From: an uncultured Bryobacteraceae bacterium
Lineage (GTDB): Bacteria > Acidobacteriota > Terriglobia > Bryobacterales > Bryobacteraceae
Assembly: GCA_938027685.1 (NCBI GenBank)
Contig: CALJAM010000030.1
Span: 49,335 to 113,334, forward strand
DNA length: 64,000 nt
Reading direction: 5' to 3'
In this document: piece after piece, positions 58,577-64,000 of the stretch
How positions within the stretch are numbered: the stretch's first letter is position 1
How the letters are laid out: each line of letters begins with the position of its first letter
Program-made: the position numbers and the translations under genes
Notes under the pieces: model-generated
What the model was told of the DNA's origin: nothing
Database searches by the model: none
The model's input: only the letters and a program-made list of their open reading frames with translations

Positions 58577-61500
58577 TACCAGCACGCCGGATTCTTCGAT
58601 GGCTCGCGGCCTCCATGACACTGATGGCCGTATTGGGTGTCGTTGCCGCTCTCCTGCTGCGGAGCGAGTGGTTCCGCCAGCGGCTCCGGGACCGCATGGT
58701 CCGTGTCATCGAAGCGGCCACGGGAGGGCGCGCCGAGATCGGCAGCTTCCGGTTCGACGCACGCAGGATGCGAATCTCCGTGAACGACTTCGTCCTCCAC
58801 GGACGGGAGGCCCCCGGCGACCCGCCGCTCTTCCGGGCGCCTTCGCTCGAGGTTAGTCTGAAGCTTCTCTCCCTCGTCAAGCCCGCTTTGGACCTGCGCG
58901 CGCTGAAACTGGCGAGACCTGCGATTCACATCATCGTCTTCGAAGACGGCTCCACGAACTTCCCCGCACCTAGAGTCCGCCCCGCGCCGAAGGGCGTGGT
59001 GCAGCGCATTCTGGACCTGGCGGTGGACGACTTCCGCATCGAAGACGGACGACTGCTTTTCCAGCATCGCCGCATTCCCATCCACGTCTCGGCGGAGCGC
59101 TTCCGGACGCTCTGGACATTCGACTCTTCGGGCCCGAACTACGACGGTTCGTTTTCCGCTGCACGTCTTGAAACGTCCCTGGGCGGATTCCCCGCCTTGC
59201 CCGTCCGGTGCCAAGCCCGACTGAGGCTGGACGCCCAACGGCTCCAGATCCTTTCCGCGACGCTGGAGCTCGAGCAGTCGCGCCTCGATGTGCGTGGGGC
59301 AATCGAGCAATGGGCTGCGCCTCGCGCATCCTTCCAATACGCCGGCCGCCTGCGGCTCGAAGAGCTGCGCGCCGCGCTCGGAGCGGAGGATTTGCCGCAG
59401 CGGGGCGACGTCCGGCTGGATGGACGCGCGGAGCTTGGCTCGGGCGAACCCTGGACCGCCGGCCGGTTCGACGCTCGTGGTCTGCTCCTGGAACGCGGCG
59501 GAATCAGACTGGCAGGAGTGCGCGCCGCGGCGGATTTCAGCCTTCGTCCGGACCGGCTCGAATGGCATAACCTTCGCGCAACGCTGTTGAGCGGTCGACT
59601 CGCCGGGCACGGCACGCTGGCGGGGTGGCGCGATCTCAACCTCGAAGCCTCGCTGGAAGACCTCTCTCTTCGTGACCTCGCTGCGGCGGCGGGATATTCG
59701 TCGGGTCCCTATCAGGCCCTGGTCCGCGGGAAACTCACGCTGCGCGGCGCCACCAACGCCGGCCTTGAGAAGTGGCGCATCCAAACCGCGATTGAGCTGG
59801 CGCCCGGGCTGGAAGGCGAGCCGCTGAGCGGACGCATCGAGCTCGACTACGACGGTCGCAGGAGCACCCTCGCTGTGCACCGGTCCCACCTGGCGACACG
59901 CTCGAGTCATCTCGAATTGTCCGGCGTCGCCGGTGAGATCCTGCATGTCAGCGTTCATACCTCGAGTTGGGACGATCTCGAGCGTCTGCGCTCGGTCGTG
60001 CCCGGCCTCGCGCGCGAGCAGATCCCGGCCAAAATCACCCTCACCTCCGCCGACTTTCGCGGCGCTGTCCGCGGCCCGCTCTCGAACCTCGAAATCGAGG
60101 GACGCCTCCTCGGAAAGGGACTGAGCTTCGAGGGAGTTGCCTTCGAGACGGCGGAGGCCGAGCTGGAGGCTTCCGCCCGGCGCCTTGTTCTGCGGCGACT
60201 GCGGCTCACCGCTCCGGATTTGTTCGCAACAGGTTCGTTCACCGTAGGCCTGGACAATTGGCGGGCCGGTAGGACGAGTTCGTTCTCAGCCGCCGTCTCC
60301 CTTCAATCGGGCGACGTAGCTGGGTTGCTAGCCCGCGGCGGGTGGAAATTGCCCGTTGCGGGAGAAATCGAAGCGAGCCTAACGGCTTCGGGAACCGTGG
60401 CGCAACCGCAGGCAAAGGCTCGCTGGGTGCTCGTGCGCGGCAGCGCCTACGAGCAGGATTTCGAGCGGCTCACCGGGGAGGCGGCATATCGCGATCGCGC
60501 ACTCACGTTCCGGCAGATCGAGGCCCGGCTTGGCCCCGGGCGCATCGTCCTTTCCGGCGCCTACGTCCACGATGAACGTGACTTCTCGCGTGGGCGACTG
60601 CGCCTCCAGGCATCCGCTGAAAGACTCGATGCCGGCTCTCTGCGTTGGCTTCGGCAAGCAGCGCCCGAATGGCGGGCGGTCGCATCCGCGGAGTTTCACT
60701 CGGTAATCCGTGTCGCCCCCGACGGCGCCTCTCTGGAGGCGCTCGACGGACACGCCCGGCTCGATCGCGTGGCGTGGCGCGATGCAGCGCTCGGCGCCCT
60801 GGATTTGACAGCCTCCACCGACGGTTCCGTTCTGGCCCTGGAGTTGCGGGGGCAACTGGGCGGCGCGGAGATTCAGGCTCGCAGCAGCGTCCGCCTGCAG
60901 GACGGTTACCCTGCCGTCGGGCTCCTGCGTTTCGGCCGCATCCAGCTCGCTGATTGGCTCGAGCTTCTGAGCGTGCGCGACTGGCAGGCACGCCGGCAAC
61001 CCCCCTTGGAAATCATCGCTGCCGGACAGCTTAGCTTCGATCTCGCCTCGATCGAGAAAAAGCTGTGGAAGGGAACGCTTGAGCTGTCTGAAATCGAACT
61101 TCGGCCGCGAACGACACCCAAGGCGGCGGCTTTTTCGCTGCGAAGTCCTGAACCGTGGATCGTGGAATTGTCTGCTGAGGAAGCGCGCATGCGGAAAGCC
61201 CGCCTTACGGGCCGCAACACCGAGCTGGAGCTCACCGGCTCCCTCCGCCTGAGCTCTCGCGAACCATTCAATCTGCGCTGCCGGGGCGTTTTCGGCCTGG
61301 ATGCGCTCCAGGAGCTCGACCCCGACCTGCACACCGGTGGACAACTGCTCTTGGACGCGGCGCTTCGGGGGCCGCTCGACCGCCCCGATCTTTACGGGCG
61401 CGTGGAGGTGCGTAACGCTTTCGTCAACTATGCCGATCTACCCAACGGCCTCGACAAGGTCAACGGCGTGCTTTTCCTTTACCGGGATCGCGCCACGATC

Positions 61501-62550
61501 GAAAATCTCGTCGCTGAGAGCGGCGGAGGCAAAGTCAACCTGCAAGGCTTCGTCACTTTCGGAGAATCGCCCGGCTACTGGCTTCAGTTGCGGGCTGCGG
61601 ATGTGCGTGTGCGCTATCCGGAGGGAGTCAGCTCCACCCTCAATGCCGCGCTCGCGCTTACCGGCAATCCCGCGCAGAGCGTGCTCAGCGGGGAACTGAC
61701 CATCACGCGTGCCGCCTTCCACCCACAGACCGATCTGGGCTCGATGCTAGTGCGAAGCGCGCAGCGGCCGGAGCGACCCTCCCATCCGCTGCTTGAGAAT
61801 GTCCGTCTGGACGTGCGCATCCGCACGGCTCCCCAGGTGCGCCTGGAGACCTCGCTGACGCGCAGCCTGCAGGCCGAGGCAGACTTGCGATTGCGCGGCA
61901 CCGCCCTGCGTCCCGCTCTGCTCGGCCGTGCGCTGATCAGCCAGGGCGAAATCCTATTCTTCGGCAACCGCTACAGCATCGAGTCGGGTGAGATCCTGTT
62001 TGTCAACCCTGCGCGGATCGAGCCCCTGGTGAACCTGCACTTGCAGACGCGCGTCCGCGGCGTGGAAGTGACGTTGAACATCAACGGACCGCTGAACAAG
62101 ACCACCGTCACCTACCGTTCGGATCCGCCCCTTCCCTTCTCCGACGTCGTGGCTCTGCTGGCCACGGGCCGCGCCCCCAGCGCCGCTCCCGGGCTTTCCA
62201 CCGCGCGCTCCGAATTCGCGCAAAGTTGGGAGCAGGCGGGCGCTGGGGCGCTGGTGAGCCAAGCCATCGCCAGCCCCCTCGCCGGGAGGCTCCAGCGCTT
62301 TCTCGGCGTCAGCCGCCTGAAAATCGACCCCACGGTTCGCGGCATCGAGAACACGCCCGAAGCGCACCTCACGCTCGAACAGCAGATCACGCCCGACGTC
62401 ACTCTGGTCTACATCACGAATCTGGCCCGCGCGCAACAGCAGACGATCCGGCTGGAGTGGGACTTCACGCGTAACTTTTCCGCACTTGCCGTGCGCGAGG
62501 CCAATGGCCTGTTCGGCGTGGACTTCCTCTACAAGAAGCGCTTCAAGTAG
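58573..62550 (+). CDS. tamB: TamB-like translocation and assembly module protein (DUF490)
   Basis: 1325 residues. One N-terminal transmembrane anchor (~10-32, MTLMAVLGVVAALLLRS), AsmA-like start (VIEAATGGRAEIGSFRF ... MRISVNDFVLHG), then a very long beta-rich, repetitive tract forming the lipid-binding groove/taco, and the C-terminal DUF490 domain (~1050-1325) with SGELTITRAAFHPQ, GRALISQGEILFFGNRYSIESGEILF and a barrel-like end TLVYITNLARAQQQTIRLEW ... GVDFLYKKRFK. TamB family proteins span the periplasm and carry lipids to the outer membrane. Coupled (ATGA) to the SurA-like gene and Omp85; this trio is likely an envelope export complex. Confidence 0.93.
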   Translation: MIPARRILRWLAASMTLMAVLGVVAALLLRSEWFRQRLRDRMVRVIEAATGGRAEIGSFRFDARRMRISVNDFVLHGREAPGDPPLFRAPSLEVSLKLLSLVKPALDLRALKLARPAIHIIVFEDGSTNFPAPRVRPAPKGVVQRILDLAVDDFRIEDGRLLFQHRRIPIHVSAERFRTLWTFDSSGPNYDGSFSAARLETSLGGFPALPVRCQARLRLDAQRLQILSATLELEQSRLDVRGAIEQWAAPRASFQYAGRLRLEELRAALGAEDLPQRGDVRLDGRAELGSGEPWTAGRFDARGLLLERGGIRLAGVRAAADFSLRPDRLEWHNLRATLLSGRLAGHGTLAGWRDLNLEASLEDLSLRDLAAAAGYSSGPYQALVRGKLTLRGATNAGLEKWRIQTAIELAPGLEGEPLSGRIELDYDGRRSTLAVHRSHLATRSSHLELSGVAGEILHVSVHTSSWDDLERLRSVVPGLAREQIPAKITLTSADFRGAVRGPLSNLEIEGRLLGKGLSFEGVAFETAEAELEASARRLVLRRLRLTAPDLFATGSFTVGLDNWRAGRTSSFSAAVSLQSGDVAGLLARGGWKLPVAGEIEASLTASGTVAQPQAKARWVLVRGSAYEQDFERLTGEAAYRDRALTFRQIEARLGPGRIVLSGAYVHDERDFSRGRLRLQASAERLDAGSLRWLRQAAPEWRAVASAEFHSVIRVAPDGASLEALDGHARLDRVAWRDAALGALDLTASTDGSVLALELRGQLGGAEIQARSSVRLQDGYPAVGLLRFGRIQLADWLELLSVRDWQARRQPPLEIIAAGQLSFDLASIEKKLWKGTLELSEIELRPRTTPKAAAFSLRSPEPWIVELSAEEARMRKARLTGRNTELELTGSLRLSSREPFNLRCRGVFGLDALQELDPDLHTGGQLLLDAALRGPLDRPDLYGRVEVRNAFVNYADLPNGLDKVNGVLFLYRDRATIENLVAESGGGKVNLQGFVTFGESPGYWLQLRAADVRVRYPEGVSSTLNAALALTGNPAQSVLSGELTITRAAFHPQTDLGSMLVRSAQRPERPSHPLLENVRLDVRIRTAPQVRLETSLTRSLQAEADLRLRGTALRPALLGRALISQGEILFFGNRYSIESGEILFVNPARIEPLVNLHLQTRVRGVEVTLNINGPLNKTTVTYRSDPPLPFSDVVALLATGRAPSAAPGLSTARSEFAQSWEQAGAGALVSQAIASPLAGRLQRFLGVSRLKIDPTVRGIENTPEAHLTLEQQITPDVTLVYITNLARAQQQTIRLEWDFTRNFSALAVREANGLFGVDFLYKKRFK

Positions 62551-62593
62551 AAGCCGGCCGGTGGGCTCCGCTAGAATGATTGGGATCTGATTC

Positions 62594-63364
62594 ATGCCCT
62601 GCCTGCTCGAGGGGAAAAACGCGCTCATTCTGGGCATCGCGAATCGATGGAGCCTCGCTTACGCGATTGCGGAGGCTTTTCGCCGCGAGGGCGCCGTGTT
62701 GACGCTTACGTATCAGGGCGAACGACAGCGCCAGACAGTGGAAGCCCTGGCCGGCGAGCTGGGGGCCGCCCGGGTCCTGTCCTGCGATGTGACCCAACCC
62801 GAAGATCTCGAACGGCTCGCACGAACCCTCTCCCAGGACGGCCGCCCCCTGCACGCGCTGATTCACAGCATCGCCTATGCGCAGCGCGAAGACCTCACGC
62901 GGCCGTTCCTGGAAACTTCTGAAGCGGGCTTCCTCTTGGCTCACCGCGTAAGCGCCTATTCGCTGGTGGCCGTCTCGCGCATAGCGGCGCCGCTGATGAC
63001 CCAGGGCGGTTCCATCACCACCCTGACCTATCTGGGCTCTACGCGGGTCGTGCCCAACTACAACGTGATGGGAGTGGCAAAGGCGGCGCTGGAGGCATGC
63101 ATGCGTTACCTGGCGAGCGAACTGGGGCCCCGCGGCATCCGTGTGAACGCCATCTCGGCGGGGCCCATCAAGACCGCCTCCGCACGCGCAATCAGGGATT
63201 TCGCGTCGGTGCTCGACGCCGTCGCCGAGCGCGCTCCGCTACGCCGCAATACCGAGCCCGGCGAAGTGGCCGACGCCGCTGTCTTCCTCGCTAGCGATCT
63301 GGGGCGTGGCGTTACGGGCAACATCTTGTTCGTAGACGCAGGCTTCCAGATCATGGGGCTGTAA
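62594..63364 (+). CDS. fabI: enoyl-[acyl-carrier-protein] reductase (NADH), FabI
   Basis: 256 residues; last step of each fatty-acid elongation cycle. LEGKNALILGIANRWSLAYAIAEAF (the FabI-specific G-I-A-N-x-x-S loop), HSIAYA, and catalytic Tyr156 with Lys163 in PNYNVMGVAKAAL, the same numbering as E. coli FabI. C-terminal TGNILFVDAGFQIMG. A TAGAAT hexamer (62572-62577) gives a leader of ~9 nt. Gly residue 93-equivalent of triclosan sensitivity cannot be judged by eye. Confidence 0.96.
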   Translation: MPCLLEGKNALILGIANRWSLAYAIAEAFRREGAVLTLTYQGERQRQTVEALAGELGAARVLSCDVTQPEDLERLARTLSQDGRPLHALIHSIAYAQREDLTRPFLETSEAGFLLAHRVSAYSLVAVSRIAAPLMTQGGSITTLTYLGSTRVVPNYNVMGVAKAALEACMRYLASELGPRGIRVNAISAGPIKTASARAIRDFASVLDAVAERAPLRRNTEPGEVADAAVFLASDLGRGVTGNILFVDAGFQIMGL

Positions 63365-63391
63365 CCTAGCTTTCCCAACGCCTGTGGGTTT

Positions 63392-63401
63392 GTGCTATAT
63401 T
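63392..63401 (+). promoter_or_regulatory. extended -10 promoter of tRNA-Lys
   Basis: TGTGC then TATATT (63396-63401), 17 nt before the mature 5' end at 63419, with a predicted start near 63408; lies in the gap after fabI. Confidence 0.55.
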
Positions 63402-63418
63402 GACCTTTGGAAGCCTGT

Positions 63419-63494
63419 GGGCGCGTAGCTCAACTGGTAGAGCAACTGACTCTTAATCAGTAGGTTCCAGGTTCGACTCCTGGCGCGCTCACCA
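63419..63494 (+). tRNA. tRNA-Lys (anticodon CTT)
   Basis: 76 nt with encoded CCA. Acceptor GGGCGCG pairs with CGCGCTC (one G-U); D-arm with the standard AGCTC-AACTGGTAGAGC; anticodon stem ACTGA/TCAGT encloses the loop CTCTTAA, so the anticodon is CTT (reads AAG); T-arm CCAGG-TTCGACT-CCTGG. All clover-leaf elements are intact. Confidence 0.97.
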
Positions 63495-63504
63495 TTGGAG
63501 ATCA
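63495..63504 (+). repeat. left half of a 10-bp inverted repeat flanking the last gene
   Basis: TTGGAGATCA directly after the tRNA CCA; its exact reverse complement lies at 63928-63937. Confidence 0.3.
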
Positions 63505-63921
63505 ATCAGCTAGAAAGGCGGATCGCCTCCGTTTACAAGCGTTTTGTAGACGGTTTTGGTAACTGACGAGCCTTTGCACCCCAGCTCGCACCGTCAACCG
63601 CTGCAAACTGAAAGAGCCCGGCCGGGCGCAGCCAGCCGGGGCCGATGCCATCAGTTCAGGCCGTGAGGCCTTCTCTTTGCGGTCCTCGGCCGCCGGGAAC
63701 TTCTTGCGGTACACTTTGGCAGCTTCCTCCCTGAACCGCTCCACGGTCGGCTCGTCCTCCGTGCCGAATTCATGGAGCGCGGTGAGCAAGAACGCATACA
63801 GCGCCGCGCCGCTTGAGTTTCCAAGCTGCGAGCTCATGACCGAGCGCAAGCAGTCCGCCAGCTGGTCACAAACCAGAGCTTGCTCGTGCAGGTGCATCAA
63901 TTCTTCGTGGCAAACCGCCAT
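63502..63921 (-). CDS. hypothetical protein
   Basis: 139 residues, cytosolic, Cys-containing N-terminus (MAVCHEELMHLHEQALVCDQ), a helical middle (LLTALHEFGTEDEPTVERFR then EEAAKVYRKKFPAAEDRKEK) and a basic tail (NRLQNACKRRRSAFLAD). No family recognised. The start ATG 63921 has GGAG 10 nt upstream, inside the right copy of the flanking inverted repeat. It reads toward the tRNA gene and stops 8 bp from its 3' end. The Cys/His-rich start could bind a metal, but this is speculative; whether it is a real gene is moderately likely. Confidence 0.5.
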   Translation of the reverse strand: MAVCHEELMHLHEQALVCDQLADCLRSVMSSQLGNSSGAALYAFLLTALHEFGTEDEPTVERFREEAAKVYRKKFPAAEDRKEKASRPELMASAPAGCARPGSFSLQRLTVRAGVQRLVSYQNRLQNACKRRRSAFLAD

Positions 63922-63927
63922 TCTCGG

Positions 63928-63937
63928 TGATCTCCAA
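63928..63937 (-). repeat. right half of a 10-bp inverted repeat flanking the last gene
   Basis: TGATCTCCAA on the + strand, inverted copy of 63495-63504. It also contains the GGAG that could serve the gene at 63502-63921, so its conservation may have another reason. Confidence 0.3.
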
Positions 63938-64000
63938 ATTGACGGTGCCGCCGGGCGGGAGCAAGTGGTAGGATGGGACCCGCCTGCGCCGTGTTCGTAC

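Noticed and set aside
63419..64000. tRNA-integrated prophage or genomic island
   Set aside because: No integrase, attachment-site repeat of the tRNA 3' end, or phage gene in the remaining 500 bases; the window ends too soon to say more.
1..64000. CRISPR arrays, rRNA genes, restriction-modification or toxin-antitoxin systems
   Set aside because: No spaced direct repeats, no rRNA sequence, and no methylase, endonuclease or toxin-antitoxin pair recognised in any frame.

Overview
The window is a dense, GC-rich bacterial chromosome segment from a diderm. It encodes LpxA, LpxD, an Omp85 protein, TamB and a TonB-dependent receptor. The content fits the phylum Acidobacteriota, most likely a Bryobacterales/Solibacter-like lineage. 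The grounds are a large receptor with an N-terminal carboxypeptidase-regulatory-like domain and no SusD partner, twin-arginine-type Gfo/Idh/MocA oxidoreductases, an exported sulfatase, DUF362, heparinase and ceramidase-type enzymes, futalosine-type menaquinone synthesis and the coproheme route to heme. The taxonomic call is inference; no rRNA gene is present. I see no CRISPR array, prophage or plasmid module. The only clear mobile remnant is a decayed DDE transposase at about 2.1-3.1 kb.

Layout. 0-10.6 kb: a truncated PfkB sugar kinase, an exported sulfatase, the transposase relic and a gene-poor stretch, then a PLP decarboxylase, a tandem GNAT protein, an AlaC-type aminotransferase, a DUF362 protein and a phosphoglycolate phosphatase. 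10.6-24.4 kb: mostly single genes for carbon use (GH36-like glycosidase, two Gfo/Idh/MocA proteins, MFS transporter, acetyl-CoA synthetase, a UPF0104-type membrane protein, ceramidase-like hydrolase, subtilisin), with two stretches of about 0.5 kb in which I see no gene. 23.5-30.5 kb: an unusual degenerate ABC-ATPase/Wzt-C protein beside lpxA, the large TonB receptor, and lpxD. 30.5-35 kb: a metallophosphoesterase and a single-subunit quinol nitric oxide reductase with a Crp/Fnr-type operator. 35-39.5 kb: the conserved rpmH-rnpA-yidD-yidC-jag-mnmE cluster. 39.6-48.2 kb: two small genes behind a structured leader, the iscS-mnmA-chdC operon, a SAM hydrolase, an SDR, an MFS transporter and a HIT protein. 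48.4-51.8 kb: a leftward group aroB-menG-55-residue membrane protein-HPt-mqnD. 51.9-62.6 kb: an exported heparinase and an ankyrin protein, then the translationally coupled Omp85-SurA-like-TamB operon. 62.6-64 kb: fabI, tRNA-Lys(CTT) and a small unknown gene.

How the genes work together. LpxA, LpxD, YidC, Omp85/SurA-like/TamB and FabI build the two membranes and the lipid A layer. AroB (chorismate supply), MqnD and MenG act toward menaquinone, the likely electron donor of the quinol NO reductase. IscS supplies sulfur to MnmA, which shares wobble-uridine modification with MnmE, and ChdC makes heme.

The most consistent unlabelled signal is at transcription starts. At least twelve first genes have a -10-like hexamer ending only 5-9 bases before the start codon, usually with no ribosome-binding site, which implies widespread leaderless transcription. 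Several start codons were chosen with this in mind. Other points worth following are the degenerate Wzt-like protein, the seven-POTRA Omp85, an attenuator-like leader at 39.6 kb, and an orphan HPt and micro-protein in the menaquinone gene group.
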